A DNA stretch of 64,000 bases from Odontocerum albicorne (taxonomy: Eukaryota > Arthropoda > Insecta > Trichoptera > Odontoceridae), in assembly GCA_949825065.1 (NCBI GenBank), contig OX463850.1:808501-872500 (forward strand), in the 5' to 3' direction. The position numbers and the translations under genes were made by a program. Below, one piece after another: positions 1-11,819 of the stretch. Under the pieces are notes generated by a model. It saw only the letters and a program-made list of their open reading frames with translations. It did no database searches and had not been told where the DNA came from. Each line of letters starts with the position of its first letter. Position 1 is the first letter of the stretch.

Positions 1-110
1 TCGACATGTTGGCTTCACTCCAGTGTAGCCTGACCCTTCCCCTCCGCAACGAGACCGGTTCGAGGTCAGTTCGTTGAGAAGTGTCGACGCGACAACACGT
101 TTTGTGAAAA

Positions 111-808
111 ATGTCAATCCAATCTCCCGCCAAGTGCGAAATAAATAATGCCGGGCAAGAGTTTTTGAGGCGCTGCAAACTCCATGGAGATGAATTTCTC
201 CGCTCCATCGTTACTGGAGATGAAACTTGGGTTGCACACTACACGCCTGAAACCAAAAGGCAGTCTCAACGGTGGCGTCACACCTCTTCACCCTCCGCCA
301 AAAAGTTTAAAACCACAATTTCAGCCAAGAAAATCATGGCATCCGTGTTTTGGGACTGTCAAGGCATAATTTTAATTGAATATATACCTCAAGGGGAGAC
401 CATCAACTCTGCAAGATACTGTGAGACCCTTTTAAAGTTGCGGAGGGCGATTCAGAATAAGAGGAGAGGCATGCTGACAAAGGGAGAGGCATGCTGAGAG
501 GCATGCTGCATGACAATGCCAGACCACACACGGCCAACGCCACGAAGGAACTGCTCGCCTCGTTTAAATGGGATGTCCTGAACCATCCCGCGCATTCCCC
601 TGCCCTAGCACCTTCAGATTACTGCCTCTTTACCTCCCTGAAGCTGTACATGGGTGGAAAAAGGTTTTCAACCGACGAGGAGCTAAAGGAGGAGGTAGAG
701 AAGTGGACGGAGGGGTTGGCGGGAAACTACTTCGAGGAAGGCATCAAAAAGTTGATACCCCGCTTCACCACCTGCATTGAGAGGAATGACGACTATGTCG
801 AAAAATAG
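111..808 (+). pseudogene. mariner transposase remnant (catalytic domain), frameshifted
   Basis: DDE/D transposase of the mariner family, which would cut and paste its own element at TA sites in the nucleus. Only the catalytic part is readable; the N-terminal helix-turn-helix part lies before the window or is lost. Two reading frames join: 111-497 carries VTGDETW (first catalytic Asp) and 491-808 carries LHDNARPHTA (second Asp). The third catalytic position reads HSPALAPSDY where the family has PDLAPSD, so the third Asp appears replaced by Ala. The frame break near 470-510 coincides with a short triplication of AGAGGCATGCTG. The stop at 806-808 is at the expected C-terminus. Dead copy. Confidence 0.88.
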
Positions 809-880
809 CTTACATATGTACTACGGTAGCCACGTAATTTTTTTGTTTAAATAAAAAAAAATGTAACCTACAAAAATTTA

Positions 881-907
881 GTACACTTAGTTTCTGGATA
901 TGCCTCG
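881..907. repeat. right terminal inverted repeat of the 5'-edge mariner
   Basis: Read from outside inwards (minus strand) the end is ACGAGGCATATCCAGAAAC, which resembles mariner termini, and it is followed by TA at 908-909, the expected target duplication. It lies 73 bases after the transposase stop. The matching left end would be before position 1. Confidence 0.6.
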
Positions 908-909
908 TA

Positions 910-1649
910 CAATAACTACAAATGACCATGAATAAATCTTGTAATTTGGAAAACTTTCATTGTTTTTATCATGTAAGATCTAATTCTTGGACGTAAAATA
1001 AAACCAAGGTGAAAAAATACGTAAAAACTACACATCCCAAAGGGTGGACACTTTTACAGATCATATTCGTTCTTGAAGGTTATTCTAGGCTTTATTTTTT
1101 TTCGACAAAAATCAAAGTGTATTGGGGCTAGAAGAAAACCTGTCAATTGTGTTTCAGCAACTCTGAACAGCGGTTTCAAATGGGCGGCTCTCGAAGCCTT
1201 TTTTTGACCAATCGACCCTGTTATTTATTAATTAAAAATAAATTTATGTTTATTATTATATTTTGTGTACATGATTATACATGTCACAACTAAGGAGCTT
1301 GTTGCTGTACATTTGCCCGAGATAGGGAGTTGTGGAGGACCAAAGGGGATGGCTGTATTCAGGGATGGATCCAGAACGGCTGAAGAAGAAGGGCTATTGC
1401 TGTTGCTGGTCATATGGCGCGAAATAGTCTACCTTTTAGTGTTAGAGATATGGGGAGCGTGTGCAGCTTTAAGAAGCACTTAAAAACTACTATTTTTGGG
1501 AGGTCTTTTAAAAAAATATTATAATATATGAACATGTACAACACTTTAATCCAAATATTTTACTATCACATATCGAAAGATATATAAAGTTTTTTTTTTA
1601 GTTCGTCATTTCTTAATACGTTTGCTGTATTTCTTGATACATATGCGAT
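910..1649. other. no gene seen; possible LINE C-terminal scrap
   Basis: AT-rich sequence without a supported gene. At about 1425-1500 the plus strand can be read as PFSVRDMGSVCSFKKHLKT, which resembles the extreme C-terminus of CR1/Jockey-type reverse transcriptases (a FKxxLK motif), but it is too short to call. Confidence 0.3.
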
Positions 1650-1905
1650 TCGGAGAAGTAGCTAATATAATCGCCGCAGCCACTACATTCCTACCCTTAC
1701 ACTTATATTTATTTTGTAATATTTTTAATCTGTCAATAATGGTGGGTTCGAGTCCCGAGCAAGAGCGCTTGAGAAGAGTTCTCTCTCAAAATGGCGCAAT
1801 GTAAATCGTCTTTTTACTATCGTGGGTGGAAATCCTGAGTCAGAACGCAGTTTGCTCTCTTAACGGCGCTATAAAAAATGTCCATTTATTATTATCACTA
1901 TCATG
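1650..1905 (+). repeat. SINE-3 copy (B-box, ATT-rich tail)
   Basis: Shares a continuous alignment with the minus-strand copies at 3295-3520 and 62890-63125: a GCAGCCACT segment, then CCTTACACT, then a Pol III B-box-like GGTTCGAGTCC at about 1745, then a GAGAGTT/CTCTC block, an ACGGCGC motif and a TTATTATT tail. A tRNA-derived retroposon is the simplest reading. The A box is not clear. Confidence 0.55.
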
Positions 1906-1910
1906 AGGCC

Positions 1911-2533
1911 TTTTATTATTATTACCATATTCATAGAAGGAATCATGGCAGTCACGATTGTCAGCCATGAACTACACAACATGATGATTATGGTTTTCTT
2001 TTATTATTATTACCATATTCATAGAAGGAATCATGGGAGTCACGATTCTCAGCCATGAACTACACAACATGATGATTATGGTTTTCTTTTATTATTATTA
2101 CCATATTCATAGAAGGAATAATGGGAGTCACGATTCTCAGCCATGAACTACACAACATGATGATTATGGTTTTCTTTTATTATTATTATTACCAAATTCA
2201 TAGAAGAAATCATGGAAGTCACGATTCTCAGCCATGAACTACACAACATGATGATTATGGTTTTCTTTTATTATTATTATTACCAAATTCATAGAAGAAA
2301 TCATGGAAGTCACGATTCTCAGCCGTGAACTACACAACATGATGATTATGGTTTTCTTTTATTATTATTACCATATTCATAGAAGGAATCATGGGAGTCA
2401 CGATTCTCAGCCATGAACTACACAACATGATGATTATGGTTTTCTTTTATTATTATTACCATATTCATAGAAGGAATCATATGAGTCACGATTCTCAGCC
2501 ATGAACTACACAACATGATGATTATGGTTTTCT
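1911..2533 (+). repeat. tandem array, 7 copies of an 88-91 bp unit
   Basis: The phrase ACCATATTCATAGAAG recurs at about 1924, 2012, 2100, 2191, 2282, 2370 and 2458, spacings 88, 88, 91, 91, 88, 88. The 3-bp differences come from extra ATT triplets in the TTATTATTATT run at the start of each unit. Each unit also has GATTCTCAGCCATGAAC and ACATGATGATTATGG. It has no coding potential and abuts the ATT-rich tail of the SINE-3 copy. Confidence 0.95.
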
Positions 2534-3131
2534 CAATTGTAGGTTGTGTCAAATAAATGAACAATGGTTGAAGACCACTCGCTTAGGATATTTATCTTGG
2601 GCTCCCACTCGTCCAGCGTTCAATACAGCATTATATAAATATGTTATCAGATATTTGTAGCTATTATTCACCCCGCTTGGACTATTTTCCGCCTCCAACA
2701 TCTACCAAAATAAACAGACTCATTCATCCAGACAGCCCCTCCTGTTTCAACCCCTTGTCTTTCCCGCTGTCTCGTCCCCAGCCTCTCACTAATTATCTAA
2801 TTGAAATGTTTCTTACAAATATTACTTTTTATTTTTTCTTTACCTATCCAGAAGCTGCTTAATATGTTTGGGTGATGCTGAAAACTTCTTTCATTACCTC
2901 CAGCCAAGGTTGAGGGTAGTGAAGGTTGAGGGTAGTGAAGGCCGGATATTGTTATATTTGGGACGTTGTCATGTTTGCGAAACTGTCACAACAGCTTTTC
3001 CCTCTAATACGTTATTAGCTATTATAACACATTGTTATTATTTTTTTAGCTGATTCTGAGGCCAACATTATAAGTAAACAATTTTATTATATCACCATAA
3101 ACGATCGGTTTGTACAAAAACGCTAATGAAT
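2534..3131. other. no gene seen
   Basis: No motif or family recognised. A 14-base direct duplication (GGTTGAGGGTAGTGAAG repeated once) occurs at about 2907-2941. Confidence 0.4.
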
Positions 3132-3225
3132 CAGATTTTAAGAGCTGATATATATCTTTAGATACGATTTTAAGAGCTGATATATATCTTTAGATAAGCC
3201 ACACGTATAGACTATATGTGTGGCT
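3132..3225. repeat. 33-bp direct duplication followed by hairpin
   Basis: GATTTTAAGAGCTGATATAT with its continuation occurs twice in direct succession (about 3133-3196). It is followed at 3197-3225 by an inverted repeat, AGCCACACGTATA against TATATGTGTGGCT (12 of 13 match), whose right arm is the start of the neighbouring SINE-1 copy. Confidence 0.75.
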
Positions 3226-3290
3226 TAGTTGGTAAGATGTCTGTTTTTCAGATAAAGGGTAGATGATTCGATTCTCGTTGGAACTCAGAT
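3213..3290 (+). repeat. SINE-1 copy (tRNA-derived head)
   Basis: An A-box-like GTGGCTTAGTTGGTAAGATG is followed about 35 bases later by a B-box-like GATTCGATTCTCG. The same arrangement occurs at 19455, 22037 (minus), 30488 and 57637. Followed by an ATA/ATT-rich tail. Confidence 0.6.
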
Positions 3291-3294
3291 TAAA

Positions 3295-3520
3295 ATAATA
3301 ATAATAATAATAATAGCAAAAGTACAATATTATACAGCATCATAGAAAACTCTCTTAAGCCACGCCCCAGCTCAGGACTCGAACGTACTGTACTACACGT
3401 GAACGTATGCACGTACTGTACTGACATAAAATATATAAAATAAATATGAAATGTCCAGTATAAGGATATCAAGGTATTGGTTGCGGCATTAGATTATGTA
3501 CTTACACGCATGTGTATGTA
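3295..3520 (-). repeat. SINE-3 copy, reverse orientation
   Basis: Read on the minus strand it holds GTTCGAGTCCTGAGC (B box), the GAGAGTTTTCT block and a run of ATT triplets at its 3' end (3297-3315). It aligns with 1650-1905 and 62890-63125, including AGTATAAGGATATCAAGG near its 5' end. Confidence 0.55.
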
Positions 3521-3798
3521 TTAAGAAAAAAACAATATTTAGGAAGAAAAGCGTAGAAACTCACCCAGGGTAGGCAAAATACTGAGAAATCTTTATGCAT
3601 TAAGGGCATTTAGGTGTAGTGTATGTGTATACATTAAAGGACTTTGGATAAAGTATAGTGTATGTTTATAAATGCGTTGAAAAAAGAAATGACGTTTTGA
3701 AGAAATGAACTGGGATCTCAATCAATAAGATGACCCATTCTGAATTGAAAGATGATTATTAATGCATGAGCTGAGATCATGTCTATTCAAACTTGTAA

Positions 3799-4015
3799 AA
3801 AATCACAAGTGGTCAGAGATGTGGCCATCAATACGAAGACGAGCACATCGCATTACTGTAAACGCATGTCAAATCAAGTGGTCAGATACTTGGCCATCAA
3901 TACGAAGACGAGCATATTGCATTACTGTAAACGCATATCAAATCAAGTGGTCAGACACTTGGCCATCAATACGAATACGAGCAAATTGCATTACTGTAAA
4001 CGCATTTCAAATCAA
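3799..4015 (+). repeat. tandem array, 3 copies of a 69-bp unit
   Basis: AAGTGGTCAG starts at 3807, 3876 and 3945. Because 69 is a multiple of three, two plus frames stay open and give 23-residue repeats (WPSIRRRA or AINTKTS type). I regard these as by-products, since there is no start context, no homology and no purifying pattern. Confidence 0.9.
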
Positions 4016-4294
4016 AGTTTTTTCCCTTTTGTATCAACATTAAATCTCTTTTTCAACATATATTATGTTAAAAAAGTTTCAACTCTTTACATGTTTTACA
4101 AATCCGTAAAAAAACATCGGTAAAAGCACTTAATCTTAACATCTCCCAAGCAGGGGCAGGTATCGATTTGGTGTTTGATTGGAATATTTTCTTTAAATAT
4201 TTGATTCTAAGTGAATTCAGTGCTCATCAAATTAAACTAAGAAAAATGATGCAAACAAGAATTACAGAGCTGTTTTAAGTTTTATTATATTGTG

Positions 4295-4295
<1 letters not shown>

Positions 4296-4363
<68 letters not shown>
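4296..4363. repeat. (TA)n microsatellite
   Basis: About 34 uninterrupted TA dinucleotides. It sits at the edge of a reverse transcriptase fragment. Confidence 0.98.
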
Positions 4364-4367
<4 letters not shown>

Positions 4368-4375
4368 AACTTAAA

Positions 4376-4562
4376 ACATATAGTAATCTGGCTGCTATAT
4401 AACATCCTTTGGAGGTCATCTTCGGATTCTGCGGTGAGTACTGCATCGTGTGCGTAGCATACAATGCATACTTTTTTGTCTCCCAGTCTGTATCCTATGT
4501 CTATGTCTGCAACTTCCTCAATTAGTTTGTCCATTATTAGATTGAAGAGTACTCTCCTCTTT
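4376..4562 (-). pseudogene. non-LTR reverse transcriptase fragment
   Basis: About 60 codons of a LINE reverse transcriptase on the minus strand. LFNLIMDKLIEEV is RT motif 4-like. Then comes IGYRLGDKKVCIVCYAHDAVL, where the catalytic box reads YAHD instead of YADD, so the first metal-binding Asp of the pair is lost. It ends at DDLQRMLY, beside the (TA)n tract. It is truncated on both sides, with no N- or C-terminal parts nearby. Confidence 0.75.
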
Positions 4563-5420
4563 CTAATAAATCTTACTTTTCTATTAAAAGTTACATTTTT
4601 TCTAACTCACAGGTCTTTATGTGTTAAAAAACAGCATGCGACTGAGGAGATCGAACCAAAATCTTTCGTGAAGTTATTGTCCTTATAAAAACACTCTTGT
4701 TTTCTGTAATAATATAACTTTTAAATACAGTTAAAGAACAATCAAAAGCTCTTTTTTATACTAAAGTTAAATGGTGTTTTGTTCTTCTTCCAACAAAAAA
4801 ATATCTAGGTAAATAATTTCTTCTGAAGATTACAGCAATTATCTCGTAATAAGAGTAATTAAATACTGTACCGAGAATCCGAATTGTGAGTCTAACTTAA
4901 AAAAAAAACTGTTCATCAATCTTGCGGCACATTTTGTTAAACTCTCTTTTAAGGACCATTATTTTCCTGAAAGACTGCGAGAAATCGATGCTTCAATACT
5001 TTAGAAAAGAAAACCTTTTTTTTTGTTGTAAAAACCGTTTGACCCGAAATCATTTTACGGTCGTATTTTTTGACCATTTTATTGCAAATGATTTTTTTTA
5101 CAAAATTTATTTTGTACCTGTCTTTTGTAAATATTTATTGAAATTGTCTTTTTCTATTTCAAAAAAAAGGTAGAAAGGGTGAAAAGAAAGGTTGAAAAGA
5201 CAGTGTGGGATGCTAAGGGTGTCTTCTTGTGGGAGAGGGTGCGTGGATTAGATTTTCTCTTTACGTATGTATGGTTGCAGAAAAATGTAAGGCAAAAAAA
5301 TAATAAGTTGTATTTCGCGTTTAGGAAATTGAAAAAGAAAACATATTATCGATTGATAAGATAACTAAGATATTTGCGAGATGTATTTGCATAAATGTGT
5401 TAAATGAATATTTAAATTTG
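4563..5420. other. no gene seen
   Basis: AT-rich with several poly-T runs. Short open frames (for example 5179-5364) have no recognisable motif. Confidence 0.4.
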
Positions 5421-5488
5421 ATCGCTAAACGTTAACACGCTGGACTTCTGAGTTAAATGCAGTTGTTCGAAATCCGCGTTGTAATTTT
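5421..5488 (+). repeat. divergent SINE-2-like head
   Basis: Aligns imperfectly with the SINE-2 head at 12697: a CGTTAACACGCTGGACTTC segment and a B-box-like GTTCGAAATCCGCG at the same distance. Immediately precedes the LINE fragment at 5490. Confidence 0.4.
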
Positions 5489-5489
5489 T

Positions 5490-5905
5490 CGATCACATAC
5501 TCCCAAAACGCGTATTGTACGGGGAAGTGGTGTGCAAGCGAAGATTTGGTGGGCAGAGGAAACACTATAAGGACAGTCTGCGAGAGTCGCTTACTTTGTA
5601 CGGGGCGCCTGACTGGGAGCGGGTGGCTCAGGACCGTGAGGGGTGGAGAGCCGTATGTTCTCGGGCTGATGGCGTCTCAGCGGCTAGACGTATGAAGAAC
5701 AGTCTGCGCGCTGCGAACATGCGTCAACATGGCTAGGCGGCTTAGCAGGGTCCATATGTCTGTGGCATTTGCGGGAGGGAGTGCGCGTCCAGGATCGGAC
5801 TGTTCTCTCACAGAAGATCACGCGATCAACATGGGAGAACGGTTCAGGACTGACGTTGGAGTGGCAACGGATCCTCGACTACGAGGCCCGGCAATGACGA
5901 TGATG
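5490..5905 (+). pseudogene. non-LTR retrotransposon ORF2 C-terminus with C2H2-like finger
   Basis: LINE C-terminal tail. The frame beginning near 5490 reads LPKRVLYGEV, then GGQRKHYKDSLRESL, then DWERVAQDREGWRA, a typical post-RT segment of lepidopteran LINEs. An in-frame TAG stands at 5734-5736. In the same frame 5761-5853 reads CGICGRECASRIGLFSH and ends in HGRTVQD, a terminal zinc-finger-like motif (CxxC, then His). A GACGATGATG tail closes the copy. 5'-truncated, dead by one stop. Confidence 0.72.
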
Positions 5906-6892
5906 TAATTTTCCTCTCGGATAAGGTTTGAATAGTTAATATTCTCATTGAATGTATATTACTGATTTTTTCTTGATTTAAAAATAAAATAAAAGTATAT
6001 TTATATGTTAAGCGCAAGCGTTCAAACTTAGGTTTAATACAAGAAATCGTGTCTCCGTGTAAGGTAAAACTTTGCAAAAAATCCTATGGGGAAAACGAGC
6101 AAAACTTTCCTTATATTCCACGTCAGATTGAACAAAAATTCCAGCAATTTGTTTTACGCGCGCCAAATTTATTGTGACGCTACTGCTGTCGTCACCCTGC
6201 CAGGGGCGGCTCTTCTTGCCTTTTAAATTTGATTTATTTATTCTTAAAATTCTCAATTCGTTATTCTACTAACCATCGTATTATCACTGCATAATTGATT
6301 AATTTATAAAATTATAATGAAACCTTAATCGTGCGATATTGCAAAAATATAAAATGTATCCGGAGTGTTATATGGTAGACAAAATTCTACCGAATCCAAA
6401 ATCATGTGAAAAATTTCAAGAATTATTTTTTAAGGTGGCTAATAAACATATATTATTCGTTGTTTCAGAAAAAAAGTACCAGGAGGGAATGAAGGAAGCC
6501 TACTTCAAATTTATTTCATTTTGTTTCTATGGTCAAATTATCGATTTTTACAAAAAAAAAAAAAAACAAAGTAAGAAATTAAACATTGGTATGTGTGTTA
6601 TACGAGTAGATCGAAAAACATAGTAAAAGACGAACCCAGCACAACAGAGCAAACACATACAATTCAATCAATTAAAGAACAACTTGTTCACTTTCCTGCA
6701 AGTGCCCAAAGTTAAATGTATACTTTTGAACAAACTGAATCTATAACGTTCGAGCTGGAAGACAGCCGAGTCACCAAAAAGGTTACTGAGGTAAGACGTC
6801 TGTCAAAATTGTTTTGAAGAATACAAGTTACTTCACAATGTGTCTTAAAATACAAAAACGGTCGTCAGTTAATCGAAGACAAACATTATAAT
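5906..6892. other. no gene seen
   Basis: No recognised family. One of the TACGAGTA octamers discussed in the findings is at 6601. Confidence 0.4.
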
Positions 6893-7349
6893 ATTGTTTA
6901 TTGGCCTTTCCAGTTCCCCGCTCCTCTTTATTTACGTCGTCTTTTACTGTCCATGAATTGAGACTCTAGAATCAGTTACAAACCAATATAAGACTCGCTC
7001 CGTCCTTGGCATGCTTTAAGAAGCGACTGAAAAACTTCTTAATTTATAGTCAGTAAAATAACGTATATCATTCCTGATTTTTCTTTTCCTTTCCTCTCCA
7101 CCATCCCTTCCTTTCCTTTTGATTGATGATATCTTACTTTATATGAAAAATAATGTTCCGTCTTTGTGGGGTTCGTGGGTATGTGCTCACGTATATGTTT
7201 ATGGATTTCATGGGGATGGATAGTCATTTGAATGATTTATGCGACCACGTAACTTGCTTAATTTACTTTTGTCTGGTTGGTTGGAAGAGATTGCCGCCTA
7301 GCAATAAGTCCGCAGATTGTATTGCAATAAAAGTGTTAAATAAATAAAT
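6893..7349 (+). mobile_element. nLTR-A, 5'-truncated copy 1
   Basis: A LINE 3' end. It starts at ATTGTTTATTGGCCTTTCC, aligns over its full length with 36215-36690 and, inverted, with 30551-31369. It holds the decayed end of ORF2 (RLWN-type segment, then FKK-type tail; stops present), a CT-rich 3'UTR (TTTCCTTTCCTCTCCACCATC) and a conserved GTGGGGTTCGTGGG block. It ends in AAATAAATAAATAA, the usual tail of such elements. Confidence 0.85.
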
Positions 7350-9524
7350 AATATCAACGCTGGGCGGCCTCAAATAAATACAGCCCCGCCACTGTTTTTC
7401 ACCCCTTCAGGCCCAGAGACCAGGTCCTGGCAGTGAATCGATGGAATTCCTACGCATTGTGTTCCACTGCTCTAATGAATATTGATGACAAATTAATGCC
7501 AACGTTTCCCCACCATCTTCTGCCTCTTTTTTCGCTTCTCTCCTTATTCCCATCCCTATATCCACTCTTCCTACCGTTTCCGCTGATCACGGTTCGATTG
7601 ATGCCGTCACCATTGGCATTAATGTCATTGGATATATTTTTGAATTATTGTTGGGCATTGTCTGTGTCGGGACTCTATTGACTAATCAAATAATCTGTCG
7701 TGTCGGCCATGAGCTTTGCCGATGACTTAGTATTATTTTAATACAATAGATTTCCCCTTCTCCCTCCTCCCTCCCGCGTTTTTCTAATAAAGATCGTGCT
7801 CTTCAAATACTCGTTACGATTGACTTGTGACATTTTTCAATAATTACCATCACCATCAGCCGTTGTCTTGTCTATTAATCAAGGTCTTCCCCAGTACTCA
7901 TCACTGCTTTCTGTCCCGCCAAACTTTCACACGTCGTCTCTCCAATGCACCTTTGGTCGTCTTCTCGGACGTTTTATTTATTTTCGGTTACTATTAGAGA
8001 ATCTAGTATGTCCATCTATGGCCCTTCATTCTTGCTACGTGCCCTGCCCAACGACATTTAGTTTCTTTAATTTTTACAATCTATCACTTCCTTTACACCT
8101 GTTTGCTCACTGATCCATAACGTATTTAAAATGTATTGTGACACTCGTTAGTCCTAGTGTGCTCCGCTGCATAATTTTTTGAGCTGTTTGAAGTTTTTGT
8201 ATGGAGCCAGCCCTCAATTACCATGTTTCATACATACTCGTATTTGTCGCTATCAATACCACATACTGATCGAAGACTTGACGTTTAAGAGCAATATACA
8301 CATTATTATGCTTATTAAGATGTGGTTCATATCTCCATGTGAACTCCATATTAACTTGGTTCTTCCATAAACATATATTTAATCAGCTATTCCACCTATG
8401 CGCGAATTTAGCTGTCCTAATAATAATTATCATATCCAACAAACTCCCCTCAAACATCTGTTTCATAACTACCAGCCCCTAGACCCTAAGTTGAAATTCA
8501 AGCACATTGTCACTAAGACCACTTCTATGCTTCTGGAACAACCATCTATTGTAAGTAGGATATACGAGTGGATAGCTCTCTCCAGCGAACAGATTTTGTC
8601 TCTAAAGATATAACTACCATGTTTTGAACTGGAAGAGCTGTAAATCCAAACAGGAATTGGGAGAACCAAATCACAACTTGATTCGTGAAATGATCAGCGC
8701 TGTCCAGGTGGTAGAATTCTGGACGAAAAAAATGAATTGTCTTTGATCCGATACGAAAAAGACTTAATTATTATATTTACCTGTTTTACAACTAAATTGA
8801 AAAAAAAATCACGCATATTATATTATAGTAACTTGTAACTAAAAAGCTTTATTTATCTCAAACTATTCTTCATTCTCTATTTCTCACATCTCAATTTTCT
8901 TTAAGGTTCTCTCGTTTAAATTTTTGTAACTTAATATTAATTTCATTTATTTAGTTTAAAACAATGCTATTGATAGAGGTGGAAAAATATGAAACTATAG
9001 TTGGTTGATTGCAATAAATTGCTATAAATCTATAAGATGTTTTTTTTCATAAAAGTGTTGAATAAATGAAAAAAAATTCAAAGCTGATCGCTAACTTCTC
9101 AGACGGACAGCGACCGGTATTTTATAAGAGAAAAAGTTTCAAAGTTTCTTTTCGTTAGTTATTTGTACCCTAAAAGCGACATATGTATATGGCAAAACAC
9201 CGCGAGGTAGTCCACAAGAATAAAGCTCATTGCTCAGGTAAACCTTTTGTTGACAAAACACGGCGTAAACAATACCAAAATAAATTGCCGTGTTTATTTA
9301 CTTTATGGATAATAATACGAGTAACACAGGCACACCCACACTTGGAGTCTTGAGCTTCGCAATCAAATCGAGATGTAATCCACACCCGATAAAGCGGAAA
9401 ACTTTACGAGTATGGAATAGTTTGTGTTTTACGCGTTTGAAATGGAAACCGATTAATTTTCAATATGTTATACGCAGTTCATTTGAGTCGTGTATATGCA
9501 AAACCCTACATATACTACTCCCAA
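7350..9524. other. no gene seen
   Basis: About 2.2 kb without a recognised element. Open frames in the track of this stretch are short, hydrophobic and AT-driven. Octamers TACTCGTA/TACGAGTA at 8235, 9316 and 9405. Confidence 0.4.
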
Positions 9525-9995
9525 TCTGCCTCAAACGGAAGGTATTTAACCAATGCATCTTGCCAGTACTAACATATGGATGCGAGACTTGGACTTTATC
9601 GGTACGAATGTTACAAAAGCTCCAAACAACACAACGCAGCATGGAAAGGTGCATGCTAGGTTATACCAGAAGAGACCGAAAACATAATGAGTGGATACGA
9701 GCCTAAACAAAGGTTGAAGATGTTATAGAGGTTGCAAAAAGACTCAAGTGGAAGTGGGCTGGACATATCGCCCGAGCAACAGACCATCGTTGGACGTATG
9801 AAGTAATCCAGTGGTACCCAATAGGTATAAAAAGGCCTGTAAGAAGACCTAAGGCGCGCTGGGTGGACGAAATACGTAAGCATGCAGGTATTATGTGGCA
9901 GCAATGTGCAAAGGACAGGATTTTGTGGAGACAACTTGGAGAGGCCTACATCCTGCAGTGGATAGATACAGGCTGATGATGATGGTGATGATGCC
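9525..9995 (+). pseudogene. non-LTR (RTE-like) ORF2 C-terminus, copy 1
   Basis: The plus frame reads KVFNQCILPVLTYGCETWTL, then MERCMLGYTRRDRKHNEW; after a stop at about 9704 it continues LKWKWAGHIARATDHRW, then RPKARWVDEIRKHAG and RILWRQLGEAYILQW. These are C-terminal landmarks of RTE-like LINEs (TYGxETW, WAGHIAR, GRPxxRWxD). It ends in a TGATGATGATGGTGATGATG tail. 5'-truncated; one in-frame stop. Confidence 0.8.
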
Positions 9996-11054
9996 ATATA
10001 CGAGTACATTCATCATCTCTATCGTCTATAAGTACTGATGCACGTGATCCATGTAATAATGTTCGTAGTACAGGTTGCGATGACACATTAACACTCCATT
10101 TGCCGTTTGAGTGACTGTATGCAGGTTTCTCCCAGTCAACGCCATAATCTAATCACTTTTGATGAAACTCTGCGTCCGCTTTTTGTTCTTGGTAGATTTC
10201 CTATGACCATATTTTTTTCCAGATTATCTGGCTCACATTTGGAAATGTTTCCGAAACCCCCCAGAATATGCTGAAAGCATATTGAGGACAGTTGTTCTGT
10301 CAGATTGAAATCCTGAAGTAATATGGAACTCGTATGCAAAGACTTGGTAAGTAATCGTATGGAAACGAGTTTTGCAACAATTTAGATATTTTTAATATTA
10401 GTATATATAGTATTTGCCAGAATATCACAACAATATTCAGAAATAGCTATTAACTTTGTGCTCTCCTTTATTAATATAAAAAACCTAGTATAAAAGAAAC
10501 ATTAAGGACAATACTTTGCCTCTGGAGTTGAGTAACCCTGCATCAACATATGGAAGGTATAGAAACTGCAAAGCAACTTGCATCTCTGTCTACAAGTGAG
10601 CCCATGTGTCTTCTATTTCTATATCTCAAGATCTATCCATAAAATTGTCAAAAAAAAACATTTTTTTTTTCTACGAGTATGTGAGCGTTATTCAACTAAG
10701 AACAAGTCTGAGCTCTTTACCTTTAGAAAATAAGTCTTCGACAATTACGTAATTCCGTTTGGTGAAGTTTGGTAATATTTTGTGGTATACATACATTACA
10801 TATATTAAACGTAAATATGCATATAATTATTGAATAATTTTAAAACAATGACTGTAGTTTATTATAACTACTGCTTTTTGTATATTTATGTTAGTTTGAG
10901 ATAAAGTTTTGTATTTTTCGTCAATAATTTTAAGTAGGTACCTACTTGTATAATCTGTCACATGTTCGATTGTACATAAAGACACTGTTGTGTCGTTAAT
11001 GAAATAAAATAAATAAATGAATAAACTAAACAAGACACTTATACAGATATACCG
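9996..11054. other. no gene seen
   Basis: No family recognised. On the minus strand about 10160-10040 can be read as DYGVDWEKPAYSHSNGKWSV, which looks more protein-like than its surroundings but is unassigned and interrupted. Confidence 0.3.
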
Positions 11055-11240
11055 ATGATAGATGGACCCTGAAAGTGGAAAATTGGTGACAAAGTAGAGT
11101 GAAAAGAAGTGTAGGAAGACCTTAGCTCAGAAAATATAAAAAAGTGGCTGGTAGCAGCTTGAAGCAATAGTCCCTAGATTCGAAAGAGTGGTTAAAGAGA
11201 GGTAAGGCCTATGTTCAACAGCATTCGAAACACCGTGGTT
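11055..11240 (+). pseudogene. RTE-like ORF2 C-terminus, copy 2
   Basis: The plus strand reads DRWTLKVENW, stop, then RVKRSVGRP, then KKVAGSS and KEWLKRGKAYVQQ with further stops. It corresponds to the last quarter of the 9525-9995 fragment (GRPK...W; AYIQQW) but is more degraded. Confidence 0.6.
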
Positions 11241-11819
11241 TTGTAAAGCTTTTTCTTTTAATTTAAGTATTCTATCTTGTATCATCAACTGTTTCTGGAA
11301 AGAGTGATTCTTTTGGTCTGCCTTGCCGAGGGCTAGATTCAATCGATTGTCTGCCTAAGTGAAACTTTTTAGTTTAATATTTCACTGTAGAATATGATTA
11401 AAAAGATTATCTGTAGACAACATACAAACATAGTTTAATTTCTGTTGGATTTTTTTATTTTAAAATATATTTGATAACCGCGTGATATTTATTTTTTTAC
11501 ATTTCACAATATAACGAAACAATACTTTTCTATCAACTTTAGTTGATATACAACTGAGGTTTTAAATTTAATCGGTAACATCGTCTGACCATGTGGTAAG
11601 CGTGGCCTGCGTGGCATCTGTTCATACACTCTAATTTGTTAATGCCGGAATCTTTTGGATCTTAGTGGTACTAGAAATATACTCGTATATTAAAGAGTCC
11701 TTGAAGTAAAAACCATTTTTCAAATGGGCACCAAAAAATATCTCACTTGCAATTCTCAGTTTGAAAGATGGGTGACTTACCGTCCTTTACTACATATATA
11801 TTCTTTTTAGATATTACTG
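11241..11819. other. no gene seen
   Basis: AT-rich, no recognised element. Octamer TACTCGTA at 11680. Confidence 0.4.

Noticed and set aside
3762..4123. 93- and 114-codon frames with 23-residue repeats
   Set aside because: Produced by three copies of a 69-bp tandem unit; no motif.
4295..4534. 79-codon minus frame ending in (YI)n as a gene
   Set aside because: An RT fragment read into a (TA)n microsatellite; the tyrosine-isoleucine tail is translated simple repeat.
9290..9706. 138-codon frame as a complete small protein
   Set aside because: Only its last third is protein-like and that part is the end of a LINE ORF2; the first part is accidental read-through.
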